A stretch of 64,000 nt of DNA from contig CAJUMZ010000007.1 of NCBI GenBank assembly GCA_910587665.1, positions 62,001-126,000 of the forward strand, read 5' to 3'. Each line of letters begins with the position of its first letter. The stretch's first letter is position 1. Positions 25,545 through 33,263 of this stretch are shown piece by piece. The translations under genes were made by a program, and so were the position numbers. The notes below the pieces were generated by a model that made no database searches, had not been told where the DNA came from, and saw only the letters and a program-made list of their open reading frames with translations. The DNA is from an uncultured Muribaculum sp. GTDB taxonomy: Bacteria; Bacteroidota; Bacteroidia; Bacteroidales; Muribaculaceae.

Positions 25545-25931
25545 TTAGACCGTTATCTCAATAAGATTGCCTTCCGGTCCGATTATGCAACTTTCGTAGT
25601 AGCCATCGCCCGTGGTTCTCGGACCGCTTACCACCTCATAGCAGTTTTTCTCCAGTAAATGAGTGAGCCGGTCAACCTCATCACGACTTCCGACACTTAA
25701 AGACAAATGGATGTAACCCGTGCGCAAATCCGTGCAAATCCGGTCGGTCAGATCCGGGCGCGTCATGATTTCAAGCCTTGCATCTCCGTCGAAACTTAGG
25801 AAATACGACTTGAAATCTGTCTTGTGATTGTGGTAAAGCGAGGATGGAACGGCATTGAAAAATCTTACGAAAAAATTCTTTGTCGCTTCTAAATCCTGTA
25901 CATATAAGGCGCAATGATCGAGTGATATCAT
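25545..25931 (-). CDS. VOC/glyoxalase-superfamily protein
   Basis: 128 aa made of the two beta-alpha-beta-beta-beta halves of the vicinal-oxygen-chelate fold: MISLDHCALYVQDLEATKNFFVRFF at the start (the H-x-a-l-x-v-x-D-l-e-x-t pattern) and GYIHLSLSVGSRDEVDRLTHLL in the second half, closing with YYESCIIGPEGNLIEITV. Metal-ligand positions are His6, the Glu in RLEIMT, His in YIHLSLS and the final Glu. This pattern matches lactoylglutathione lyase-like proteins, but such proteins also include isomerases and resistance proteins, so the substrate is open. Third gene of the acetyltransferase/DUF1349 unit. Confidence 0.85.
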   Translation of the reverse strand: MISLDHCALYVQDLEATKNFFVRFFNAVPSSLYHNHKTDFKSYFLSFDGDARLEIMTRPDLTDRICTDLRTGYIHLSLSVGSRDEVDRLTHLLEKNCYEVVSGPRTTGDGYYESCIIGPEGNLIEITV

Positions 25932-25943
25932 TGTTGCATTGTG

Positions 25944-26594
25944 TCATTCATTGGTTTCAAGCCATTTTGTTCTAACCGCATCCGGCAGATGTTTTATCGA
26001 GAAGTCCGAGAACGAGACTTTAAAACCACCTCCGTCGGGACATGCCCCCATCATGCCGACCTTGACCGGCCGGTTTGCCTCCATCCATGCGTTACGCATA
26101 AGGACATACTCCTTATCATCAAAGGAATAGAAGATTTCAATCGCGTCCAAACGGCGCACAGCTTTTATCCATACTGATTCTACCGGTCTGTCTAACGCTA
26201 TCACACTCCAATCCGATGTGTGATGAGTCACAACCACGCTGAGGTTATATTTGCCATCCACATACTCGATACCTGCCTTTATATAGTTCTCATGGTCTAT
26301 GCGTATCATCATTCCGGCCTGATCAAAACGAACCTTGTATTCACCTGTCACCTTGACCTTAGCCTCAAACTCACCACCATATTCGGCGTAATAGAACGGC
26401 GCGTCATCAACGGTAAACCCATAATGAGAGATTCGCCAATAATCGCTTTTAGGAGTTACGTTCATTGACAGCCCATTGCCGTCTATGCTCCATTTTTCCG
26501 GCTCGTTGAACCAGTTCATCTTTTCAAGCGTCTGGGCACAAACGGGCAGACTCAAAAGAAAAGAGCACATAAAAAAGACCAATTTACTTTTCAT
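25944..26594 (-). CDS. Secreted DUF1349-family concanavalin-like protein
   Basis: 216 aa with signal peptide MKSKLVFFMCSFLLSLPVCA. The mature part has the DUF1349 pattern: MNWFNEPEKWSIDGNGLSM, WRISHYGFTVDDAPFYY, EFEAKVKVTGEYKVRFDQAGMMI, a YIKAGIEYVDGKYNLSVVVT strand pair and FDDKEYVLMRNAWM near the end. This fold resembles lectin or concanavalin-like glucanase domains, so a sugar-binding role is conceivable, though cytoplasmic relatives are common and no catalytic residues can be assigned. The start overlaps the 3' end of the acetyltransferase gene by 11 bp, and it precedes the VOC gene by 12 bp. Confidence 0.8.
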   Translation of the reverse strand: MKSKLVFFMCSFLLSLPVCAQTLEKMNWFNEPEKWSIDGNGLSMNVTPKSDYWRISHYGFTVDDAPFYYAEYGGEFEAKVKVTGEYKVRFDQAGMMIRIDHENYIKAGIEYVDGKYNLSVVVTHHTSDWSVIALDRPVESVWIKAVRRLDAIEIFYSFDDKEYVLMRNAWMEANRPVKVGMMGACPDGGGFKVSFSDFSIKHLPDAVRTKWLETNE

Positions 26595-27159
26595 ATTCTG
26601 ATTGCTTTAATGTTTTGATTACTTTACAGGGATTGCCGACAGCAACGGAAAAAGGAGGAATATCCCTGACCACTACGCTTCCGGCTCCAATCACACAGTT
26701 GTCGCCTATGCTCACACCAGGCACAACACATACGTTAGCCCCTATCCACACATTGTTGCCGACAGTTATAGGACGGGCATATTCAAGCCCCTTGTTTCTC
26801 TCGGATGCCTCCAGCGGATGCCCGGCAGTATAGAATCCGCAATTGGGAGCGATGAAAACATTGTCGCCGAAACTGACAGGAGCCCCATCGAGAATCACAA
26901 GGTTGTGGTTCGAGTAGAAATTTCTGCCTATATGTATGTTGTACCCGTAGTCACAGAGAAAAGGCTGCTCGATAAGGAAATCTCCATCCACAGTTCCTAT
27001 TATGTTTCTTATCAGTTCTTTCCTGTTCTCAATATCTGTAGGTTCCAGATGGTTGTATCGGTGACACAACTGCTTGCAGCGAAGCCTATCGGCAATAAGT
27101 ACCGGGTCATTATTCGCGTCGTAAATCATGCCTGAAAGCATTTTTTCTTTTTCTGTCAT
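26584..27159 (-). CDS. Maltose/galactoside O-acetyltransferase family protein (left-handed beta-helix)
   Basis: 191 aa from the ATG at 27159 (MTEKEKMLSGMIYDANNDP). A longer frame to 27222 would cross the promoter. The N-terminal Mac domain (MLSGMIYDANNDPVLIADRLRCKQLCHRYN) is followed by hexapeptide-repeat coils, with the catalytic His in FYTAGHPLEASERNKGLEYARPI. Conserved NVWIGANVCVVPGVSIGDNCVIGAGSVVVRDIPP closes the helix. The family moves acetyl groups from acetyl-CoA onto sugars such as maltose or galactosides; the acceptor is unknown. It is divergent from a LuxR-type regulator across an ~87-bp gap, which suggests regulation by that protein. Confidence 0.9.
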   Translation of the reverse strand: MTEKEKMLSGMIYDANNDPVLIADRLRCKQLCHRYNHLEPTDIENRKELIRNIIGTVDGDFLIEQPFLCDYGYNIHIGRNFYSNHNLVILDGAPVSFGDNVFIAPNCGFYTAGHPLEASERNKGLEYARPITVGNNVWIGANVCVVPGVSIGDNCVIGAGSVVVRDIPPFSVAVGNPCKVIKTLKQSEYEK

Positions 27160-27191
27160 GAGGATATAACCATATATAATTATTAACTTTA

Positions 27192-27222
27192 CAAAGTTAA
27201 ACATTTGTAAAATAGTGCGCAA
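27192..27222 (-). promoter_or_regulatory. Promoter of the acetyltransferase-DUF1349-VOC operon
   Basis: Minus strand: TTG (27222-27220), 20-bp spacer, TAACTTTG (27199-27192). Transcription should start about 27185. It lies in the divergent gap shared with the LuxR-type gene at 27247. Confidence 0.65.
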
Positions 27223-27246
27223 TGGCTATAAATAACCATTTTTGAC

Positions 27247-27984
27247 ATGAGCAACCGTGCAAAGATTGACAATCTTCTTAGAAATCAATCAATGGCAGCC
27301 GTATCGATTGATTTGCAGAAACTGCTTCGCTATGCCGAAAGCGTCGCACAGATTGAGAATGTCGTGGCTGTTGTAAGCGACATACGGAATGATACAAGTA
27401 AAATCTATTCCGGCAGATTCGGTGCTGTTTTAGGCGTTGAAAAATACTGTAACGAAAATTCAATCTGGGAGAAATCTATTCTCGACCTGATGACAGAAAC
27501 AGAGCTGGAGGAAAAATTTCTCGCGGAATTGAGGTTCTTTAGTTTTTTGAGGCATATTCCCCGTAACAAACGGGCGAATTATTATCTTGCATCAAAATTG
27601 CGTGTCACTACATTGTCGGGCGAACCAATGGACATTCTTCACAGGATGTATTACATTTATTCGGAGGATTCGGACACCGTGTGCTACGCCCTATGCCTGT
27701 ATGGATGCCTGACATTCGATTTCGTAGGCAAAAGTATCATTATAAACACGCTTACCGGGACAACAGAAGAGCTTTCATCAGAAAAAGACTCATCCATTCT
27801 CAGCAAAAGAGAGCGACAGATTCTTAAGCTTATAGATTATGGCAAGACGAGTATGCAGATAGCGGATGCGCTATCAATAAGCAAGAACACCGTAAGCCGT
27901 CATCGTCAGGACATTCTGGCTAAATTGCAAGTTAGGAACTCTATAGAGGCTTGTAAGATCGCCAAGGCTATAGGAATCCTTTGA
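27247..27984 (+). CDS. LuxR-type transcriptional regulator
   Basis: 245 aa. Residues ~178-240 are a LuxR-type helix-turn-helix: LSKRERQILKLIDYGKTSMQIADALSISKNTVSRHRQDILAKL, with the usual Glu, Gly, T-V-x-x-H pattern. The N-terminal ~160 residues contain alpha-beta segments (VVAVVSDIRND, GAVLGVEKYCNE, YYIYSEDSDTVCYALCLYG) resembling the PAS-like sensory part of Bacteroidetes LuxR proteins. No receiver Asp pocket is evident, so it is probably not a response regulator. It is transcribed away from the acetyltransferase operon and likely regulates it or itself; the signal is unknown. Confidence 0.85.
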   Translation: MSNRAKIDNLLRNQSMAAVSIDLQKLLRYAESVAQIENVVAVVSDIRNDTSKIYSGRFGAVLGVEKYCNENSIWEKSILDLMTETELEEKFLAELRFFSFLRHIPRNKRANYYLASKLRVTTLSGEPMDILHRMYYIYSEDSDTVCYALCLYGCLTFDFVGKSIIINTLTGTTEELSSEKDSSILSKRERQILKLIDYGKTSMQIADALSISKNTVSRHRQDILAKLQVRNSIEACKIAKAIGIL

Positions 27985-28209
27985 ATTTGGTCGGGCAATA
28001 GGCAGGCGCACTCTTCCACAGCACACGATTGACGGCAACAAGCCATACTCTTATTCATTCATTATGGAATGTTTGCGGTAATCAATTTATTTTAACCTCG
28101 GCATCATTCCATATCGTTACATCCTTGGTATCTGCATGTTATAATGATGAATCCAACTCCTGCGTCATGCTAATCCATAAATCGGATTTAGAAACACAGG
28201 AAAAAAGCG

Positions 28210-28217
28210 TACCTTTG
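28210..28217 (+). promoter_or_regulatory. -7 element for the B3/B4-domain gene
   Basis: TACCTTTG with TTTA 19 bp upstream, ending 23 bp before the ATG at 28241. The ~220 bp before it, after the LuxR gene, show no convincing gene. Confidence 0.5.
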
Positions 28218-28240
28218 TAAACGGATAACAAGAATGACCT

Positions 28241-28909
28241 ATGAATTTAATAATTGAGGAGAGTGTAACCAATGCCGCACCCGACCTTCAAGTCATAATG
28301 ATAGAGTCTGACGTAACAAATCAGCCCACCACCCCGGAACTTAAGGAAGAGCTTGAATCGCTTGCCATAAAGATAGCCGGAGAATATGCCCTTCCTGACA
28401 TTAACAAGCGCCCGGGCATAGCGGCGACAAGGGCGGTATACAAAGCTCTCGGAAAGGAACCTAACCGCTACAGGCCGTCGTGTGAGGCAATGTGCCGTCG
28501 CTTAGTAAAAGGCATGGGGCTATATTATATCAACAATCTTGTCGACCTCATCAACGTGCTGTCGATAGCATCGGGCTATTCTATAGGCGGATTTGATCTT
28601 GACAAGGTAACCGGTGACACACTCAGCCTCGGCGTCGGGAAAGAAGGTGAGCCGTTTGAAGGCATCGGCAGAGGAGAGCTGAATATCCACAGTCTACCGT
28701 TGTATCGCGACTCCACCGGAGGCATCGGCACACCGACAAGCGACAACGAACGCACAAAACTCGGACCTGACACAACCCGGCTCCTTATGTGTATCAACAT
28801 CTATGGTGAAGAGATGTCACCCGACGATACGGTGAATCTTGCCACGGATTTATTGCTACGCCACGCCTCCGCCCGCAACATCAAGGTAACTTTCCACAGG
28901 GCAAAATAG
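28241..28909 (+). CDS. B3/B4 (tRNA-binding) domain protein
   Basis: 222 aa. The sequence matches the B3/B4 domain seen in the editing module of phenylalanyl-tRNA synthetase beta chains but stands alone here: NKRPGIAATRAVYKALGKEPNRYRPSCEAMCRRL, YYINNLVDLINVLSIASGYSIGGFDLDKV, and a C-terminal segment with SDNERTKLGPDTTRLLMCINIYG. Free-standing relatives are proposed to edit mischarged tRNAs or free aminoacyl species; that function is inference. No aminoacylation or RNA-binding extension is present. Followed 37 bp later by a secreted-protein gene, possibly in the same transcript. Confidence 0.85.
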   Translation: MNLIIEESVTNAAPDLQVIMIESDVTNQPTTPELKEELESLAIKIAGEYALPDINKRPGIAATRAVYKALGKEPNRYRPSCEAMCRRLVKGMGLYYINNLVDLINVLSIASGYSIGGFDLDKVTGDTLSLGVGKEGEPFEGIGRGELNIHSLPLYRDSTGGIGTPTSDNERTKLGPDTTRLLMCINIYGEEMSPDDTVNLATDLLLRHASARNIKVTFHRAK

Positions 28910-28946
28910 AATCGTTTAAAACCCAACCCAATATAATACTCTCGAT

Positions 28947-29597
28947 ATGAAATATCTGCTTTCAATAATTACAATATTTTTGACCGCCATAAGCATAAAT
29001 GCGGCAACAGCCCAATTCAAACGCATCTGGATAGAGACCAATGTAGACAAGGATGGAGAAAAAGGGCTTATGATACACGCCGATTTCGACCTTAACGGAG
29101 CAAAAGACAAGATCGTGCAATGTCAGGCTATATTTTATGCCACTCCGGGGGGAAGGGCGCTTCGCGACATAAATGACAGCTACAGACTGTCACCGTCGCT
29201 AAACTACGTATCATCGTCATCCTACATGAAAGCAAAGACCAACTCCATGGACATCAATGACATGGAAGTATTTATACCCGCCAACGAACTGCACTTGAAG
29301 AATCCGAGGAAATATCGTATCTATGTAAAGATGTCGATATATACCGATCCCGGAAAGACAGGAGAATTTCTCGCCGAAAGCGACTACATACCTTTCCTAA
29401 TTGACATGAGCGACCTTCAGGGGGCCGGACAGAGATTTGACTACGATCCGAGCAAGCCAGTGGTTGTGCCTGAGCTTCCCAAAGCCAAGGCTGATGACAA
29501 GCCTGCTGTCAAGAAAGACGAGCCAATCAACGACGAGCCTAAACGTGACAAAAAAGGCAGAATCAAGCCCAAGAAAGGCAAAGTGTTCATATCATAG
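28947..29597 (+). CDS. Secreted protein of unknown function with Lys-rich tail
   Basis: 216 aa with signal peptide MKYLLSIITIFLTAISINAATA. The mature domain (FKRIWIETNVDKDGEKGLMI, HADFDLNGAKDKIVQCQAIFY, MEVFIPANELHLKNPRKYRIYV) reads as an alternating beta-sheet domain of ~140 residues, compatible with an Ig-like fold. The last ~45 residues are low complexity and basic (KAKADDKPAVKKDEP, then KRDKKGRIKPKKGKV). I do not recognise a family. The stop codon overlaps the convergent DUF3037 gene by 6 bp. Envelope location is likely. Confidence 0.7.
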   Translation: MKYLLSIITIFLTAISINAATAQFKRIWIETNVDKDGEKGLMIHADFDLNGAKDKIVQCQAIFYATPGGRALRDINDSYRLSPSLNYVSSSSYMKAKTNSMDINDMEVFIPANELHLKNPRKYRIYVKMSIYTDPGKTGEFLAESDYIPFLIDMSDLQGAGQRFDYDPSKPVVVPELPKAKADDKPAVKKDEPINDEPKRDKKGRIKPKKGKVFIS

Positions 29598-29975
29598 CAC
29601 AAGCTCGGCGAAAAGACGGTCAAATGTACCGTCAAGATCGGCAGTCTTGCCGGGATGAGGGCGCGACGTCTGTATACACGCGCTCTTCACAGCGGTAAGC
29701 CACCTGAACCGTTCCTCCACGGGAAACCGGGCCACCGGACCGGCCCCGGGCATACCTCGTGCCACCGAAAGCATACCATCGAGCTGCCGCTTAAGCCCGT
29801 CATGACACAGTGCATTGTCAAACACCGCCATGCGCCTTGAATCGACGTTCACGGCGGCACGTATCCAGCGTTGGCGCTTGCACATCATGACAAGCCCCAC
29901 ATTGATAAACTCCTCGCGCTCCACCCTCGGCAGATATCGGAGCACGGCATATTCATACAAGTGACTTTCGGGCAT
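29592..29975 (-). CDS. DUF3037 protein, partner of the HipA_2 kinase-like protein
   Basis: 127 aa. It matches the DUF3037 family: the N-terminal YEYAVLRYLPRVEREEFINVGLVMMCKRQRW and the acidic/aromatic residues after it are diagnostic. Function unknown. The family is regularly encoded next to HipA_2-type proteins, as here: the start lies 23 bp inside the upstream HipA_2 gene on the same strand. A toxin-antitoxin or regulatory pair is possible, though DUF3037 is not a known antitoxin. The C-terminal SRPHPGKTADLDGTFDRLFAELV is helical. Its 3' end overlaps a convergent gene by 6 bp. Confidence 0.8.
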   Translation of the reverse strand: MPESHLYEYAVLRYLPRVEREEFINVGLVMMCKRQRWIRAAVNVDSRRMAVFDNALCHDGLKRQLDGMLSVARGMPGAGPVARFPVEERFRWLTAVKSACIQTSRPHPGKTADLDGTFDRLFAELVL

Positions 29976-30735
29976 CTGACGCTTCTTTTACAAATATATA
30001 TGAATTTTTCAACCTTGTGGTCAGAAATCGCTCGTACACGTCGCGCAGCTGCGAGGGAGTCTCCTGCACTCCTTCCCACTCCAGCCACTCGTCAGGTATA
30101 AGGTCGACAATACGATCAAGCGTTCGGGGTGATATCCTCTGACGCAATAGTTTGTCGACCTCCTCAATCCGTGTCGCACGACGAATCAACGCGTGATCCT
30201 TTATATAAGGAAAGGGAGACATAGCCGCCTTCTCCCAATCGCGCCACGAGTGATGGAAATAAAGGGCAGCCCCATGGTCGATAAGCCAGGTCTCGCCGTT
30301 CCATACAAGCATGTTGGTATTCTTTACAGTGCGATCTACATTGGTAATGAAGGCGTCAAGCCATACAATCTCGGAAGCAAGCGTCTCGTCGACAGGGTTC
30401 ACATAAGGGTCAACCGTGAGGGCGCCTGACAGGAAATGCAGTCCGAGATTCAATCCGCGGCTCGCCTTGAGCAGGTCTTGAATTTCCTCGTCGCCTTCGG
30501 TCCTTCCAAAATCCTCGTCTATGTCAAGAAACACGAGCTCCGGCACCTTCAGTCCGAGTGCGCGTGCGATCTCACCGCCGACAAGCTCGGCGATCAAAGC
30601 CTTTTTACCATGACCGGCACCACGAAATTTCACAACATACTTGAATCCGTCGTCAGCCTCAGCAAGCGCGGGCAACGATCCTCCCTCTCGAAGCGGAGTG
30701 ATATAGCGTGTCACCTGTTGTCGTCGTAACTCCAT
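29953..30735 (-). CDS. HipA_2 family kinase-like protein
   Basis: 260 aa. A protein-kinase-like fold of the HipA_2 type: the nucleotide-binding Lys is in FKYVVKFRGAGHGKKALIAELVGGEIARALGL, the catalytic loop is NVDRTVKNTNMLVWNGETW, and the metal-binding Asp in WLIDHGAALYF. True HipA toxins phosphorylate glutamyl-tRNA synthetase and have a HipB antitoxin. This shorter family lacks the N-terminal HipA domain and no HipB is nearby; instead it overlaps a DUF3037 gene by 23 bp. Toxicity is therefore not established. ATG at 30735. Cytoplasmic. Confidence 0.8.
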   Translation of the reverse strand: MELRRQQVTRYITPLREGGSLPALAEADDGFKYVVKFRGAGHGKKALIAELVGGEIARALGLKVPELVFLDIDEDFGRTEGDEEIQDLLKASRGLNLGLHFLSGALTVDPYVNPVDETLASEIVWLDAFITNVDRTVKNTNMLVWNGETWLIDHGAALYFHHSWRDWEKAAMSPFPYIKDHALIRRATRIEEVDKLLRQRISPRTLDRIVDLIPDEWLEWEGVQETPSQLRDVYERFLTTRLKNSYIFVKEASDARKSLV

Positions 30736-30835
30736 AATAAATCCTTATTTTGCAAATATAACAAACTTTTCCCACTATTTTCCCTGATGCCATGACACAA
30801 ATGAAAATTGAAACCCGGTTGCAAAACATTATCCC

Positions 30836-30843
30836 TACTTTTG
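30836..30843 (+). promoter_or_regulatory. -7 element of the metal P-type ATPase gene
   Basis: TACTTTTG, an exact TAnnTTTG match 20 bp before the ATG at 30864. No clear -33 element. Confidence 0.45.
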
Positions 30844-30863
30844 TCGTATAGAATTAAACGATT

Positions 30864-32834
30864 ATGGGACACTGCGACAACAATAGCAATCATCAACACA
30901 ATCACGGATGCTGTCATTCTCACGGACATGAATGCCACACAGCAGATAATAGCGGGCTGAAGGCTTTTCTCATGCCTGCAATATCGCTCACACTGCTGCT
31001 TGCCGCACTGATCATGGATCATTCAGGCATCGCATTTTTCACCGATGGCGGCATAATACGTCTGCTTTGGTATGTTGCGGCATTCCTTCCGGTCGGGCTT
31101 CCGGTCATCAAGGAAGCATGGGAAGGGATTATTGCACGAGACTATTTCAATGAATTCACCCTCATGTCAATCGCCTGCATCGGCGCTTTTTGCATAGGAG
31201 AATACCCCGAGGCGGTAGGCGTAATGCTGTTTTACTCAATAGGAGAGATGTTGCAGGACAAGGCGGTTGACCGTGCCACACGCAACATATCGCGACTGCT
31301 TGACGTAAGAGGCGAACACGCGACTGTGATACGTGACGGCAAACCCGTAACTGTCAAGCCGGAGGAGGTCAATCCCGGAGAGATGATCGAAGTACATCCC
31401 GGCGAGCGCGTTCCGCTTGACGGGGTATTGGAAAGTGACGGGGCGGCTTTCGACACCTCGGCACTAACAGGAGAGAGCATGCCGCGCGACATCAGCCATG
31501 GAGGAGAAGTGCTTGCAGGCATGATCTCATCGTCAAAAACGGTAAAGATTAATGTCACCCGCCGATATGCCGACAGCGCGCTGTCACGAATACTTGATCT
31601 TGTCAATAATGCACAAGGGAGGAAAGCTCCCGCCGAACTCTTCATGAGAAGATTTGCCCGCGTATACACCCCGATAGTCATAGTGGCCGCCCTGCTTATG
31701 GTCACAGTACCGGCTTTAGTGGCGTTTTTCAGCCCGGGATTCCAATATCACTTTTCCGAGTGGCTTTACAGATCACTCGTATTCCTTGTCATCTCATGCC
31801 CGTGCGCCCTTGTGATAAGCGTACCGCTCGGCTACTTTGCCGGCATAGGCGCGGCGTCGCGTAACGGCATACTTTTCAAAGGCGGCAATTATCTTGAGGC
31901 CATCACAAAAGTAAACACGGTGGCTTTTGACAAAACCGGCACACTAACCACAGGGAAATTCAGCGTCACAAAGGTTGAAAGCGCATCGCTTGCCAACCGG
32001 GATATGCTGTCACTCCTTGCTGCGGCAGAGACCGGAAGCAGCCATCCGCTTGCCAAGGCACTCGTCGAATATGTAAATTCTCTTGGTATAAAGATACCTG
32101 AGCCGGACAGCATGCAGGAAATTGCAGGCAACGGGACAAAGGCAATCATCGACGGCAAGGAGATCTTAGCCGGCAGTTTCAAGATGATGAAATCGGAAGG
32201 GATCACATGCCCCGAATCCGCCACCAAGGAAAAGGGCACAATAATAATATGTGCAGTCAACGGAAAATATGCCGGACACGTAGTGCTTGCCGATACAATC
32301 AAGGAGGATGCACCAATGACAGTGAAAGGATTGCACGAACTTGGCATAGATAATGTGGTGATGTTGTCAGGCGACAACAAGGAGACAGTTGCCGATTATG
32401 CCGGCCGGTTCGGAATCAAGGAAGCCTATGGCTCTCTTTTACCGGAGGATAAAGCGAAATATGTCGAACGGATATCTGCAACACCGGGCAAAAGCATAGC
32501 CTTTGTAGGCGACGGCATGAATGACGCCCCGGTGCTCGCGATAAGCAATGTCGGCGTGGCAATGGGCGGACTTGGCTCTGATGCGGCAATAGAAAGCGCC
32601 GACATTGTTATACAGAATGATCAGCCGTCGCGTCTGATCACTGCAATAAAAATCGGCAAGACAACCCATACAATTGTAACGGAGAATATAATCGGGGCAA
32701 TATCAATTAAGATAGTTATCCTCCTGTTGGGTGCGCTGGGCTATGCGTCGCTTTGGGCGGCAGTGTTCGCCGATGTAGGAGTCGCATTGCTTGCCGTCGT
32801 GAATTCAATGCGAATCATGTGGAAAAAATATTGA
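30864..32834 (+). CDS. P1B-type heavy-metal ATPase (Zn/Cd/Co exporter-like) with His-rich N-terminus
   Basis: 656-aa inner-membrane pump that exports divalent heavy metals at the cost of ATP. Motifs in order: an N-terminal His/Cys-rich tail (H-rich to about residue 27), TGES in the actuator domain (ALTGESMPRD), the membrane metal-site CPC in ISCPCALVIS (~312), the phosphorylated Asp in FDKTGTLT (~356), the HP pair in SSHPLAKALV and the hinge VGDGMNDAPV (~549). Canonical HMA metal-binding domains are absent and the His-rich tail probably substitutes. CPC plus this topology fits Zn/Cd ATPases, but Cu cannot be excluded. No metal-responsive regulator is adjacent. A hairpin terminator follows. 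Confidence 0.93.
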   Translation: MGHCDNNSNHQHNHGCCHSHGHECHTADNSGLKAFLMPAISLTLLLAALIMDHSGIAFFTDGGIIRLLWYVAAFLPVGLPVIKEAWEGIIARDYFNEFTLMSIACIGAFCIGEYPEAVGVMLFYSIGEMLQDKAVDRATRNISRLLDVRGEHATVIRDGKPVTVKPEEVNPGEMIEVHPGERVPLDGVLESDGAAFDTSALTGESMPRDISHGGEVLAGMISSSKTVKINVTRRYADSALSRILDLVNNAQGRKAPAELFMRRFARVYTPIVIVAALLMVTVPALVAFFSPGFQYHFSEWLYRSLVFLVISCPCALVISVPLGYFAGIGAASRNGILFKGGNYLEAITKVNTVAFDKTGTLTTGKFSVTKVESASLANRDMLSLLAAAETGSSHPLAKALVEYVNSLGIKIPEPDSMQEIAGNGTKAIIDGKEILAGSFKMMKSEGITCPESATKEKGTIIICAVNGKYAGHVVLADTIKEDAPMTVKGLHELGIDNVVMLSGDNKETVADYAGRFGIKEAYGSLLPEDKAKYVERISATPGKSIAFVGDGMNDAPVLAISNVGVAMGGLGSDAAIESADIVIQNDQPSRLITAIKIGKTTHTIVTENIIGAISIKIVILLLGALGYASLWAAVFADVGVALLAVVNSMRIMWKKY

Positions 32835-32842
32835 CACAAAAA

Positions 32843-32867
32843 AAGCTGATCACTAAGTGGTCAGCTT
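32843..32867. terminator. Bidirectional terminator between the ATPase and the small lipoprotein gene
   Basis: AAGCTGA...TCAGCTT hairpin between two convergent genes; an A-run precedes it on the plus strand (a T-run on the minus strand). Confidence 0.75.
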
Positions 32868-32891
32868 ATTTCATGCTGTTTGAATAATAAA

Positions 32892-33098
32892 TTATTCAGC
32901 TACAACAGCAGCAGAGTCAGCTACAACAGCAGCAGAGTCAGCAACTACTGAATCAGCAGGAGCTACTTCTTCAACAGCTACAACTTCTTCCTCTACAACA
33001 ACTGCAGAATCAGCAGCAGCGTCAGTAGCCTCAGATGACTTGCAAGCGAACATTGATACGCTGAACATAACAGCAAGTAATAAAACTAACTTTTTCAT
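32892..33098 (-). CDS. Small Val/Ala/Glu-rich lipoprotein with tandem repeat tail
   Basis: 68 aa from the ATG at 33098; an upstream in-frame start at 33137 lies at the transcription start and is rejected. Signal MKKLVLLLAVMFSVSMFAC ends in a lipobox Cys. The mature part is acidic and low complexity (E-E-E-V-V-A-V-E-E) and finishes with two ADSAAVV units. The encoding DNA contains a near-exact 21-bp tandem repeat at about 32897-32941. Small abundant lipoproteins of this kind are common in Bacteroidales; function is unknown. A strong promoter and a 5' UTR of about 40 nt suggest high expression. Confidence 0.75.
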   Translation of the reverse strand: MKKLVLLLAVMFSVSMFACKSSEATDAAADSAVVVEEEVVAVEEVAPADSVVADSAAVVADSAAVVAE

Positions 33099-33145
33099 TT
33101 CTTTGTGAATTAATAATAAAACAATTTTTAGCTTCAAAAACGATG

Positions 33146-33175
33146 CAAAGTTAATACAAAATTGGAATACTCCAA
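33146..33175 (-). promoter_or_regulatory. Promoter of the small lipoprotein gene
   Basis: Minus strand: TTG (33175-33173), 19-bp spacer, TAACTTTG (33153-33146), followed by C as in the strongest Bacteroidetes promoters. Confidence 0.7.
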
Positions 33176-33263
33176 CTATTTTTTGGACATTTTTTTTGCA
33201 TCAATTTGCATTTTTATTAATAAGCGCAAATTTATGTATCTTTTTAACTTGATTTTTAACAGT

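Noticed and set aside
28029..28220. 63-codon plus-strand frame between the LuxR and B3/B4 genes
   Set aside because: No recognisable composition or motif, and the promoter of the next gene lies inside it.
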